NCBI GenBank assembly: GCA_023451115.1
Contig: JAEXFV010000086.1
Coordinates: 1 to 13,948, forward strand
Reading direction: 5' to 3'
DNA: 13,948 nucleotides
Source: Bacillota bacterium
GTDB taxonomy: Bacteria; Bacillota; Clostridia; Christensenellales; CAG-138
The notes under the pieces are model-generated. The model saw nothing but the letters and a program-made list of their open reading frames with translations. It made no database searches and had not been told where the DNA came from. Every line of letters begins with the position of its first letter. The first letter of the stretch is position 1. Made by a program: the position numbers and the translations under genes. Of this stretch, positions 1-7,014 are shown piece after piece.

Positions 1-747
1 GATCGCAAACAGGAAATTATGAAGCTGCTGCGCAAGCGAAAATCCATCCGTGTTACAGAACTAAGCGAATTATTCTATACTTGCCAAAGTACCATCCGCC
101 GGGATTTGACCGACCTGGAAAAAACCGGTTTTTTGAAGCGCACCTATGGGGGTGCTGTGCTGCTGGAAGGCATGGAAGCGGAAGCTCCTTTTCTTGCCCG
201 GGAAACAGATAAAACCAACACAAAAAGCCACATTGGAAAATTAGCGGCGAAGCTGGTGCACGAAGGGGACGTCATTGCCATGGACGCCAGCACAACTACC
301 CTGTTTATGATCCCCTATTTGGCCCATTTAAAAGAATTTACCGTAATCACCAGCGGCGCAAAAATGGCTATGGATCTGGCCAACACCACCCAGGCCCGCA
401 TTATCAGCACCGGTGGCCAAATGCGTACCCGATCGCTCACCTACACTGGCGAAATCGCCATCCGTACCGTAGAGTTATTTCATTATGATACCGTGTTTTT
501 CTCTTGCAACTCCATCACGATGGAAGATGGGCTTTATGATGTAATACTGGATGAAATTGCCCTTTGCCATGCCATGCTGGTCCGTGCAAAACGCAAAGTG
601 TTATTGTTGGATGACAGCAAGTTTGACCGCCGGGGCTTCTGCAAGCTTTGTGATTTTGCCCAAATCAATTACCTGATTACAAATCAGCAGCCTTCCCCCA
701 AGTGGGTGGAATATTTGCGGGAGAACCGGGTGCGGCTGTTATATTAA
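1..747 (+). CDS. DeoR-family transcriptional regulator (5' end cut by window)
   Basis: The reading frame is open from base 1. The residues before the first internal ATG at 19 (D-R-K-Q-E-I) match the usual DeoR opening, so the true start lies a few codons outside the window. The N-terminal winged helix-turn-helix is clear: the segment V-T-E-L-S-E-L-F, then T-I-R-R-D-L, then L-K-R-T-Y-G-G-A. The rest is a DeoR C-terminal sensor domain, a fold related to sugar-phosphate isomerases, with the ligand-loop-like D-A-S-T-T-T and a late L-D-D-S-K-F. Family members usually repress sugar or sugar-phosphate catabolic operons and respond to a phosphorylated sugar. The effector and targets cannot be told here because the gene is at the window edge. 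It converges on the acyl-CoA synthetase gene and shares a terminator hairpin with it. About 248 residues are visible, close to the normal 250. Confidence 0.93.
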   Translation, partial: DRKQEIMKLLRKRKSIRVTELSELFYTCQSTIRRDLTDLEKTGFLKRTYGGAVLLEGMEAEAPFLARETDKTNTKSHIGKLAAKLVHEGDVIAMDASTTTLFMIPYLAHLKEFTVITSGAKMAMDLANTTQARIISTGGQMRTRSLTYTGEIAIRTVELFHYDTVFFSCNSITMEDGLYDVILDEIALCHAMLVRAKRKVLLLDDSKFDRRGFCKLCDFAQINYLITNQQPSPKWVEYLRENRVRLLY

Positions 748-768
748 ATCACATTATTTTTTGACATG

Positions 769-794
769 AAAAAGGCTGGAGAACGCCCCAGCCT
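769..794 (-). terminator. Rho-independent terminator between convergent genes
   Basis: A 7-bp stem (AGGCTGG at 773-779 with CCAGCCT at 788-794) closes an 8-base loop. Read on the minus strand the hairpin is followed by five U residues, so it should end the acyl-CoA synthetase transcript. On the plus strand the tail is only weakly U-rich (GCCTTTCC), so termination of the DeoR transcript would be less efficient but is plausible. Confidence 0.8.
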
Positions 795-822
795 GCCTTT
801 CCTGGCAATTTGACGGATTACA

Positions 823-2532
823 TTATGCGGTTTCAACAGCGGCAGCATCCTGCAGCCCCAGCAGTTCCACACCCATGGCTCTCAGTTTGAACTTTTGAAT
901 TTTCCCGCTGGCCGTCATGGGAAACGCATCCAAAAAGCGCACATAACGAGGAGATTTGAAGCGGGAGAGGCCATCTTTCACGAACTGGATCAGCTCCTCT
1001 TCCGTTGCCTGCCTGCCTTTTTTGAGGATTACGCAAGCCAGCACCTCTTCACCGTACTTTTGATCCGGCACACCTACCACCTGTACGTCGGATACTGCCT
1101 CATGGGTATAAAGATATTCTTCAATTTCCCGTGGATAAATATTTTCACCGCCTCTTATGATCATATCCTTGAGCCGGCCCGTTACTTTATAGTACCCTTC
1201 CTCATCCACAGAGCATAGATCACCCGTGTGCAGCCAACCATCTGCATCAATGGCCAGGCGAGTCGCCTCGGGCATTTTATAGTATCCCTTCATCACCTGA
1301 TAGCCACGGGTCAAAAACTCACCGGGCATACCGGTAGGCACTTCCTCTCCCGTTTCCGGGTCCACAATTTTAATCTCCACATTGGGCTGTTGGCGGCCAA
1401 CGGTGGTTACCCGCTTTTCTAAGGGATCGTCCACAGCGGTCATCGTAGTCACTGGGGAAGACTCGGTTTGCCCAAAAGAAATTACGATCTCCGGCATGTG
1501 CATCTGGGTATTTACCTGCTTCATCACTTCAATAGGGCAAGGGGAGCCTGCCATAATGCCCGTGCGCAGGGAAGAAAAATCATATTGGGCAAAGTCCGGG
1601 TGCTTGAGGATGGAAATAAACATGGTGGGTACGCCCAGCAACGAGGTGCAGTGTTCCATCTGCACGGTTTTCATCACGTTCACCGGATTAAAGTGATCCA
1701 CCAATATCATGGCGCTTCCATGGGTTACGCAGGAAGTTACGCCCAGCACACACCCAAAGCAGTGGAACAATGGCACGGGGATACACTCCCGGTCATTTTC
1801 CGTCAACGCTTTGCGATCCCCAATGGATTTTCCGTTGTTGATTACACTGTGATGCGTCAGCATTACCCCTTTTGGAAAGCCTGTCGTCCCAGAGGTATAT
1901 TGCATATTTACCACGTCATGCATATCCAGGGAAGCCTGCAGGGCTTCCCGCTGTGCTTCCGGCACGGTTTTGGCAAGTTCGTATAACTCCTCCCACTGGA
2001 AAGCGCCGGGTTTGCGCTCTTTGCCCAAATGAATTACGTTTTTCAGGAATGGCAGCGCCGTGCTATCCAGCTTGCCAGGTTCCGACGCAGGCAGCTCGGG
2101 ACAGATTTCCACCAGATGAGAGAAATAGTCGCTGTCTTTTACCCCGTCAATAAGCACCAGCGTCATACTGTCGCTTTGGCGCAGCAAATATTCCAGCTCA
2201 AAGCGCTTATAGTTGGTATTTACTGTCACCAATACCGCGCCAATTTTTGCCGTGGCAAACATTAGGGTGAGCCACTCCACATAATTGGTAGCCCAAATCG
2301 CCACATGGCTGCCCCGGGTTACCCCAATCGCCATCAGGCCTCTAGCCACCAAGTTGCATTCGTCTCGGAATTGGCTATACGTCATGCGCTGACCTTTCAA
2401 AGGATCTACTACACAATCATGATCGGGAAAACGGAGCGCCTGCGCATCCAAAAGGTCCCCAAAGGTCATTGAGATCAAAGTTTCAAACTCCATGGTTTCC
2501 AGCTGGCGTACACAGTCCTCTATCCGATTCAT
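823..2532 (-). CDS. ACSF2-like acyl-CoA synthetase (AMP-binding, T-box controlled)
   Basis: A 569-residue member of the adenylate-forming (ANL) superfamily, which activates a carboxylic acid to an acyl-adenylate with ATP and then to an acyl-CoA. The P-loop-like signature TSGTTGFPKG is at about residues 213-222. The hinge and A8 region (H-T-G-D-L, then G-R-L-K-D-M-I-I-R-G-G-E-N-I-Y-P) lies near 435-465. The catalytic lysine in T-A-S-G-K-I-Q-K is at about 544. Overall it resembles medium-chain acyl-CoA synthetases of the ACSF2/FadD-like group, and the substrate is not readable from sequence. A longer reading from 2649 is wrong: it runs through the T-box leader. The ATG at 2532 has AGGAGGAG at 2540-2547 and begins in the family-typical way. 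The gene sits alone behind its own promoter and tRNA-sensing leader and ends at a terminator near 770. Confidence 0.93.
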   Translation of the reverse strand: MNRIEDCVRQLETMEFETLISMTFGDLLDAQALRFPDHDCVVDPLKGQRMTYSQFRDECNLVARGLMAIGVTRGSHVAIWATNYVEWLTLMFATAKIGAVLVTVNTNYKRFELEYLLRQSDSMTLVLIDGVKDSDYFSHLVEICPELPASEPGKLDSTALPFLKNVIHLGKERKPGAFQWEELYELAKTVPEAQREALQASLDMHDVVNMQYTSGTTGFPKGVMLTHHSVINNGKSIGDRKALTENDRECIPVPLFHCFGCVLGVTSCVTHGSAMILVDHFNPVNVMKTVQMEHCTSLLGVPTMFISILKHPDFAQYDFSSLRTGIMAGSPCPIEVMKQVNTQMHMPEIVISFGQTESSPVTTMTAVDDPLEKRVTTVGRQQPNVEIKIVDPETGEEVPTGMPGEFLTRGYQVMKGYYKMPEATRLAIDADGWLHTGDLCSVDEEGYYKVTGRLKDMIIRGGENIYPREIEEYLYTHEAVSDVQVVGVPDQKYGEEVLACVILKKGRQATEEELIQFVKDGLSRFKSPRYVRFLDAFPMTASGKIQKFKLRAMGVELLGLQDAAAVETA

Positions 2533-2539
2533 TGCAAAT

Positions 2540-2547
2540 CTCCTCCT
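2540..2547 (-). promoter_or_regulatory. Ribosome binding site deciding the acyl-CoA synthetase start
   Basis: AGGAGGAG lies seven bases before the ATG at 2532 and just after the U-tract of the T-box terminator. It fixes the start at 2532 rather than at the in-frame upstream codon at 2649, which falls inside the leader RNA. Confidence 0.85.
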
Positions 2548-2559
2548 AATTGCTAAAAT

Positions 2560-2842
2560 AAAAAACGCCTTCGCCTCTTTACAGAGACGAAAGCGTTGCC
2601 TTCGCGGTACCACCCTGTTTGCGCATTCATAACGTCTGCGCCAACTCATCCGGGCACAATCATGCCCTGCCCCTAATAACGATGGGGCTTCCGGCCAAGC
2701 CTACTTGCAAAAATTGCTTTGGGTTGGCGGCTCCGGGGCCAGATTCAGCATTACACCTTACCGCCTTGCACCAACCGGCGGCTCTCTGACAAGGGCTTCC
2801 TGCCTAATATTCCCCTTCACAGCCGAACAAAATTTTCTGTTA
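2560..2842 (-). promoter_or_regulatory. T-box riboswitch leader
   Basis: The T-box proper, AGGGTGGTACCGCG, is at 2616-2603. It is followed by a terminator whose arms (2597-2583 and 2578-2564) pair over 15 bp with two G·U wobbles, a GUAA loop and a six-U tail. Stem I folds by eye: base helix CGGCU 2825-2821 with AGCCG 2732-2728, a kink-turn-like step, GGGG 2815-2812 with CCCC 2738-2735, AGAGAG bulge at 2787-2782, and distal loop GGUGCAA at 2772-2766 closed by CCGCC/GGCGG. The specifier loop has GAA at 2746-2744 followed by UCU (2743-2741). Further hairpins sit between Stem I and the T-box. In known T-boxes an uncharged tRNA pairs with the specifier and with UGGN, and stabilises the antiterminator. 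So the downstream acyl-CoA synthetase should be switched on when one amino acid is scarce. Which amino acid is uncertain (Ser or Leu). Confidence 0.93.
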
Positions 2843-2848
2843 GCCATG

Positions 2849-2877
2849 ATTATACGGTGTTACCTCCCCCTTGTCAA
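2849..2877 (-). promoter_or_regulatory. Consensus housekeeping-sigma promoter for the T-box transcript
   Basis: TTGACA (2877-2872), a 17-base spacer and TATAAT (2854-2849) match the sigma-A/sigma-70 consensus in all twelve positions. The predicted transcription start is near 2842, some 17 bases before the first pairing of T-box Stem I. Such a strong promoter fits control by leader attenuation rather than by initiation. Confidence 0.9.
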
Positions 2878-2915
2878 CCCCTCCGTTTATATTTAAGTGG
2901 AAAGAATAGGATACT

Positions 2916-4742
2916 CTACTTACCTCTTTCCGGGGGTACCAATGTATTTTTCCCAAAACCGATTAAGTCCTCCCGGTTGGCCTGGCGCAACGCCGCCCGC
3001 ACTTTTGCAAAGTTCTCTGGCAGGAAAAACTGCATCAAAGCCCGCTGCAATCCCTTTTCTTTCTGGCTTTTTGCCACATACACAGGCTGCATGGTACGCG
3101 GATCCAATCCTGTATAAAACATGCAGGTGGAAAGCGTGCCGGGTGTAGGGTAAAAATCCTGCACCTGCTCAGGCCGGTGTCCTGTGCGCTTTAGATATTC
3201 CGCAAGAGCAATGGCTGCATTCAGGTCGCTTCCCGGGTGCGAGGAGATAAAATAAGGCACAATATATTGTTTTAACCCCAGTTTCTCATTGACTGCCTGA
3301 TATTTTTGCACAAACCGGTCATATAAACCATGGGCTGGTTTGTTCATATAATACAGCACCCGGTCGTCCACATGTTCCGGCGCTACCTTGAGCTGGCCGC
3401 TGATATGGTGCTGCGCCAGCTCCCGCAAAAAAGTGCCGTTTTTATCATACATCACATAATCATAACGTACTCCCGAGCGGACAAATACCTTTTTGATCCC
3501 CGGTAACGCTCTGAGTTTGCGCAACAGGCTGATATAATCTCCATGATCCACTTCCAGTTGCGGGCATTTTTCATACCCAATGCATTGTCTTTTTTTGCAT
3601 GTGCCAAGCTTCATCTGCTTTTGGCAGGCTGGCTGGCGAAAATTTGCGGTTGGGCCCCCCACGTCATGGATATAGCCTTTAAACCCGGGCAGGGCAGTCA
3701 ACAGCTTTGCCTCTTGCAGCAATGAGGCATGGCTGCGGGTTTGCACCATGCGTCCCTGGTGGAACGTCAGTGCGCAAAACGAGCATGCGCCATAACATCC
3801 CCGGCAGGAAGTAAGGGAAAACTCCACTTCATCCAGGGCAGGGATATGCTCGCGATAGCTGGGATGGGGCTTGCGGGTAAACGGGAGCGCATATACCGCG
3901 TCCATTTGCTCCTGCGTTAACGGCATGGCCGGGGGATTGGCCACCAGAAATCCCTTCTCGTGGGCCTGCACCAACCGTTTGCCTCGTATGGGATCCTGCT
4001 CCTGATACTGCTGCAAAAAAGCCTCTGCGTAAATCCTTTTATCCTGCGCCACCTCCATAAATGAGGGCAGCATCTCATATTCGTAAACCCGTTCCAGGTT
4101 GGACGCCATGTAGCAGCTTCCTGCAACATAAGTAATATCTTCCGGCGCTATCCCTGCGGACAATGCGTCCGCCACTTCCACCACCGAAGTTTCCCCCATA
4201 CCATAAAGCAATAAATCCGCTCCGGAGTCGAACAGAATAGAATGACGCACCTTGTCATCCCAGTAATCATAATGGGCAAAGCGGCGTAAAGAAGCCTCTA
4301 TTCCGCCAATCACCACCGGCACGCCTTTATATGCCTCTCGGCAGCGATTGGCATATACAATCACTGCCCGGTCAGGGCGCAGCCCCACTTTCCCGCCTGG
4401 AGAGTAGGCATCCATTCCGCGGCGGTGTTTGGAAACGGAATAGTGATTAACCATCGAATCCAGATTGCCTGCCGATACTAAAAAGGCGAGTTTTGGACGT
4501 CCCAGCCTCCGGAACGCCTCAACATTCTTCCAATCCGGCTGTGGGATAATGCCTACCGTATACCCGTTTGCTTCCAACACCCTGGCGATGATCGCAGTGC
4601 CAAAGCTTGGGTGATCGATATATGCATCCCCAGAAATATATACAAAATCCAGTTGTTCGATACCCCGCTGCCGTAACTCGGCGCGGGTCATAGGCAAAGG
4701 CTGAATTCCAATTGAAATGCTGGCATGTTCTTCTTTTCTCAT
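2916..4742 (-). CDS. ygiQ: YgiQ family radical SAM protein
   Basis: A 608-residue radical SAM protein of the YgiQ (UPF0313) family, whose biochemical function is unknown. The radical SAM cluster motif CxxxCxxC is at C316, C320 and C323 within C-R-G-C-Y-G-A-C-S-F-C. The N-terminal part carries the family hallmark D-F-V-Y-I-S-G-D-A-Y-I-D-H-P-S-F-G and a P-D-W segment typical of its cobalamin-binding-like domain. A frame open back to 4895 adds about 50 residues that do not look like the family, so the ATG at 4742 is preferred. Its ribosome site is weak (GGAG 13 bases away, or AGAG about 8 away), so the start is less secure than the gene. An upstream terminator isolates it from the division cluster, so it probably has its own promoter. 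No clear hairpin follows the stop, and the T-box promoter begins 38 bases beyond. Confidence 0.92.
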   Translation of the reverse strand: MRKEEHASISIGIQPLPMTRAELRQRGIEQLDFVYISGDAYIDHPSFGTAIIARVLEANGYTVGIIPQPDWKNVEAFRRLGRPKLAFLVSAGNLDSMVNHYSVSKHRRGMDAYSPGGKVGLRPDRAVIVYANRCREAYKGVPVVIGGIEASLRRFAHYDYWDDKVRHSILFDSGADLLLYGMGETSVVEVADALSAGIAPEDITYVAGSCYMASNLERVYEYEMLPSFMEVAQDKRIYAEAFLQQYQEQDPIRGKRLVQAHEKGFLVANPPAMPLTQEQMDAVYALPFTRKPHPSYREHIPALDEVEFSLTSCRGCYGACSFCALTFHQGRMVQTRSHASLLQEAKLLTALPGFKGYIHDVGGPTANFRQPACQKQMKLGTCKKRQCIGYEKCPQLEVDHGDYISLLRKLRALPGIKKVFVRSGVRYDYVMYDKNGTFLRELAQHHISGQLKVAPEHVDDRVLYYMNKPAHGLYDRFVQKYQAVNEKLGLKQYIVPYFISSHPGSDLNAAIALAEYLKRTGHRPEQVQDFYPTPGTLSTCMFYTGLDPRTMQPVYVAKSQKEKGLQRALMQFFLPENFAKVRAALRQANREDLIGFGKNTLVPPERGK

Positions 4743-4815
4743 GCTTATTACTCTACTCCATACAGGCTGTGATTGCAATCCCCTCCCCGCCTGGCGCATG
4801 CTTCTTACATACAAC

Positions 4816-4837
4816 AAAAAAGCGGCGTTTTCGCCGC
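4816..4837 (-). terminator. Rho-independent terminator after the DUF5665 gene
   Basis: GCGGCG (4822-4827) pairs with CGCCGC (4832-4837) around a four-base loop, and on the minus strand the stem is followed by six U residues. It lies about 20 bases after the DUF5665 stop codon and separates the division cluster from ygiQ. Confidence 0.85.
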
Positions 4838-4857
4838 AAACAATTCCCATACGCACA

Positions 4858-5154
4858 TTAGGTTTTTGCCTCCACAATTTCAACAATTTGGGCAATAAAA
4901 TCCCCTAAAAGGGGAATGCTGCTTTTTGCTACCGCTTGCAAAATATACCATAGGATTGCGCCCAGGATGGTAAAGCCAATGGCAGCGCCAATCCCCCTTG
5001 CAATTCCCAGGAAAAAACTGTTTCGGATCATCCGCTTACGGTCTTGCGTATACTCGATATACTGTAAAAACTGGGACTTTTCCAAGTTGTTTAGCAGGGT
5101 GTCCAGTTTGTTTTCCAACCGTCCCAATATGCTTCGCTCTTTTTCATGCTGCAT
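4858..5154 (-). CDS. DUF5665 domain membrane protein
   Basis: A 98-residue protein. The N-terminal third is charged and probably coiled (R-L-E-N-K-L-D-T-L-L-N-N-L-E-K). A glycine-rich hydrophobic segment at about 46-75 (G-I-A-R-G-I-G-A-A-I-G-F-T-I-L-G) should cross the membrane. This is the layout of the DUF5665 family, small Bacillota membrane proteins of unknown function. The frame extends to 5304, but the ATG at 5154 has the good site AGGGAGGAAGGG just upstream, and the extra residues are cysteine-rich and not family-like. It follows the divIVA-like gene but is separated from it by a terminator hairpin, so it may have its own start or depend on read-through. No convincing promoter was seen in the 60 bases between. 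The link to cell division is by position only. Confidence 0.8.
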   Translation of the reverse strand: MQHEKERSILGRLENKLDTLLNNLEKSQFLQYIEYTQDRKRMIRNSFFLGIARGIGAAIGFTILGAILWYILQAVAKSSIPLLGDFIAQIVEIVEAKT

Positions 5155-5212
5155 AGCCCTTCCTCCCTCTCCACTACTATGCCCATTTTCTTCCACCCTA
5201 TAACGAAGCCAT

Positions 5213-5239
5213 AAACAGAAAAAGCCGCTTAGCGGCTTT
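5213..5239 (-). terminator. Terminator hairpin between the divIVA-like and DUF5665 genes
   Basis: A near-perfect palindrome at 5221-5239 (AAAGCCG, loop CTTAG, CGGCTTT) is followed on the minus strand by a run of U residues (CUUUUUCUG). It should end the divIVA-like transcript about 70 bases after the stop codon. The hairpin is almost symmetrical, with T residues on the plus side too, so it could act in both directions. Confidence 0.75.
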
Positions 5240-5310
5240 TTACAACGAAACAACTGCCCACAGGCTTTGCATAATTTTCTAATGCAAACGATTTGAGCAG
5301 GCAAAAAGAT

Positions 5311-5646
5311 TTAGTCCTTCTTCCCTTCTTCCTCCTCCAATGGCTGCTCCGGTTGGAGCTGCTGTTCCTCCTGGGACGCAGAAAGGGGTTTGGGATCTTG
5401 ATCCAGGGAAGCTTCGTTTTTTTGTTCTGACTCGTGCTCCGATCTGTTTTGTTCCGCCAATATTGCGTCATAGCGCTCCAGCTCTGTCAATAGCGCTTCC
5501 ACACGGAAGAGCAGCCGGTCCCGCTCACGCTCATGTTCCTCCAGGGTGCGAATCACCTCATCCAGAAACAGGTCAACTTCCTGCACATCATAGCCACGAA
5601 ATACTTTTGTGAATTGTTTTTCCACAATATCATCCGCAAACAGCAT
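5311..5646 (-). CDS. Short DivIVA-domain protein
   Basis: A 111-residue protein. Residues 1-45 match the conserved DivIVA/GpsB N-terminal lipid-binding and coiled-coil start (F-R-G-Y-D-V-Q-E-V-D-L-F-L-D-E-V), continuing as a charged coiled coil to about residue 65. In the family this region binds curved membrane at division sites and poles. Instead of the usual long second coiled coil, the C-terminal 45 residues are a low-complexity tail rich in Glu, Gln and Ser, ending E-E-E-E-G-K-K-D, likely disordered. It is therefore shorter than typical DivIVA (about 150-200 residues) and nearer GpsB in size. The ATG at 5646 has GGAGG six bases upstream. It follows sepF, as divIVA does in many Bacillota, though ylmG and ylmH, usually between them, are absent. 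Confidence 0.88.
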   Translation of the reverse strand: MLFADDIVEKQFTKVFRGYDVQEVDLFLDEVIRTLEEHERERDRLLFRVEALLTELERYDAILAEQNRSEHESEQKNEASLDQDPKPLSASQEEQQLQPEQPLEEEEGKKD

Positions 5647-5666
5647 GCCTAACCTCCACTCAGCTG

Positions 5667-5693
5667 AAAAAACGCGCCGGATACCGGCGCGTT
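5667..5693 (-). terminator. Strong terminator hairpin between sepF and divIVA
   Basis: A perfect 10-bp GC-rich stem (AACGCGCCGG at 5671-5680 and CCGGCGCGTT at 5684-5693) with a 3-base loop is followed by a run of U residues on the minus strand. It lies 17 bases after the sepF stop. Its U-tract ends only about 20 bases before the divIVA start, leaving no room for a separate divIVA promoter downstream of it. Confidence 0.88.
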
Positions 5694-5709
5694 TCCTACA
5701 AAAAATCCG

Positions 5710-6183
5710 TTAGATTAAGCCGTTATCCCCTAAATCGCCTTCGCCATTGCCGATGATATCATAATTGTTGGGAGCTACCACAAAGATGCCTCGGGCAATT
5801 TTAAAGATCGTGCCGTTAAGGGCATAAACCGCGCCTGCCATAAAATCCAAAATACGCTGGGCACACTCGATCTCCAGCTCTTCCATATTCACAATGACAG
5901 GCTTGCGGCTCTTCATATTGTCGATGATATTTTGTGTGTCCTCATAGCTAATGGGATGATACACAATCATCTTCATCTGCATTGCCGCAGGCATGCTCAC
6001 CACATTGCTGCCAGTAGGCGCAGTGCGTTGTTTTTTGGCGTTTGCTTTGGAGCCAAAGCTTACCACGTTGTCATGCTGATCTTCATAATCGTCAGCATAA
6101 AAGTCGTTTTGGTAATTCTCGTCTTCCATGTCGGTTTCCTCAATGCCAATATAGTCGAGGAAACGGTTAAACAGTTTTGCCAT
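5710..6183 (-). CDS. sepF: Cell division protein SepF
   Basis: A 157-residue SepF, the protein that bundles FtsZ filaments and anchors the Z ring to the membrane in Gram-positive bacteria. The N-terminal M-A-K-L-F-N-R-F-L-D-Y-I-G is the amphipathic membrane-binding helix. An acidic linker (about 20-60) follows. The C-terminal SepF fold starts near residue 70 and includes the family hallmarks R-K-P-V-I-V-N-M-E-E-L, A-Q-R-I-L-D-F-M-A-G-A-V-Y-A-L and I-F-V-V-A-P. The ATG at 6183 with GGGGGA about 8 bases upstream is chosen; a TTG five codons earlier overlaps that ribosome site and is rejected. It lies 131 bases after yggS, a common pairing. No clear promoter was found between them; only weak inverted repeats (GGCAG/CTGCC, and ACGAA/TTCGT) are seen there. 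Confidence 0.96.
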   Translation of the reverse strand: MAKLFNRFLDYIGIEETDMEDENYQNDFYADDYEDQHDNVVSFGSKANAKKQRTAPTGSNVVSMPAAMQMKMIVYHPISYEDTQNIIDNMKSRKPVIVNMEELEIECAQRILDFMAGAVYALNGTIFKIARGIFVVAPNNYDIIGNGEGDLGDNGLI

Positions 6184-6314
6184 TGTGTTTTCCCCCAATA
6201 CGAAAATATTCGTTGGCGCTTGGAGATCGCGGTTAACGCTTGCGGCGTTTCTTTTTCTATGCCGTCAAGCACAGGCAGTTGCCCAAATGGCTGCTGCCTT
6301 TTATAAACGATGGA

Positions 6315-7001
6315 TTACAGCCGGGCTCCAAAAAGCCCAGTGCCAATGCGGACAATGGTCGCTCCTTCCTCAATCGCAGCCCTAAAATCCCCTGTCATGC
6401 CCATGGAAAGGTGCTGCATCTGGATATGGGGCATCCGCTGCTGGGCTACCCTTTCAAACAGCTGGCGCATCTTTGCAAAATAAGGGCGTGCCTGCTCTTC
6501 GCCCAACGCAGGCGGGATGCACATAAGCCCCTTTACATGCAGATTGGGCATCATCTCCATCGAAGCTAAAAACGGAATAAGAGCATCAGGGGCAATCCCC
6601 CCCTTTTGTGACTCCTCTCCGATATTCACCTCGATGAGCACGTCCTGCTCCACATTGCGGAGCTTCGCCTGCCGCTGTAATTCCTGAGCAAGCTGCGGCC
6701 TGTCCACCGATTGCACTAAGTCAACCTGTCCTGTGATATATTTTACCTTATTTGTTTGTAATTGTCCAATAAAATGCACTTCACAAGCAAACTTGGTGAA
6801 AAAATCCAATTTTTCGACCAATTCCTGGGCGCGGTTTTCCCCTACTCGGGTAATGCCCAACTCCAGAGCCTCTTGAATTCGTTCTACCGAAACAAATTTT
6901 GTCACCGCCAGCAACTGTACATCTTCCATTTTCCTGCTGCTGCGGGCGCAAGCTGTCGCCATATCTTCCAGTATTCTCTGGTAGTTGTCCCTGATGCTCA
7001 T
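6315..7001 (-). CDS. yggS: YggS/PLPBP family pyridoxal phosphate homeostasis protein
   Basis: A 228-residue PLP-binding protein (YlmE in Bacillus, PLPBP in humans) with a single alanine-racemase-like barrel and no known enzymatic activity; the family buffers vitamin B6 and affects amino-acid pools. The PLP lysine is at about residue 35 in L-L-A-V-T-K. Other hallmarks are G-E-N-R-A-Q-E, H-F-I-G-Q-L-Q-T-N-K-V-K and the C-terminal S-M-G-M-T-G-D-F-R-A-A-I-E-E-G with R-I-G-T-G-L-F-G, which binds the phosphate. The ATG at 7001 has AGGAGG nine bases upstream; the longer open frame to 7139 overlaps the preceding gene and is not used. Its start is only 13 bases after the HlyD-like stop, so the two are almost certainly cotranscribed, and its ribosome site lies beside that stop codon. 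Confidence 0.96.
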   Translation of the reverse strand: MSIRDNYQRILEDMATACARSSRKMEDVQLLAVTKFVSVERIQEALELGITRVGENRAQELVEKLDFFTKFACEVHFIGQLQTNKVKYITGQVDLVQSVDRPQLAQELQRQAKLRNVEQDVLIEVNIGEESQKGGIAPDALIPFLASMEMMPNLHVKGLMCIPPALGEEQARPYFAKMRQLFERVAQQRMPHIQMQHLSMGMTGDFRAAIEEGATIVRIGTGLFGARL

Positions 7002-7014
7002 GCTATGTTGCCTC

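Noticed and set aside
1228..2265. Overlapping plus-strand frames opposite the acyl-CoA synthetase
   Set aside because: They are shadows created by the codon bias of the real gene; composition is unlike a protein, with no motifs.
2533..2649. 39 extra N-terminal residues on the acyl-CoA synthetase
   Set aside because: They are translated from the T-box, its terminator and the ribosome site, and have no family resemblance; ATG 2532 has a perfect AGGAGGAG.
4743..4780. Possible leaderless promoter of ygiQ (TTGCAA-17-TAGAGT)
   Set aside because: The -10 would touch the start codon and the hexamers are weak; too little support to annotate.
4743..4895. 51-residue N-terminal extension of YgiQ
   Set aside because: The extension runs through the preceding terminator and does not resemble YgiQ proteins.
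5155..5304. Cys-rich N-terminal extension of the DUF5665 protein
   Set aside because: It crosses the terminator hairpin at 5221-5239, and the internal ATG at 5154 has a good ribosome site.
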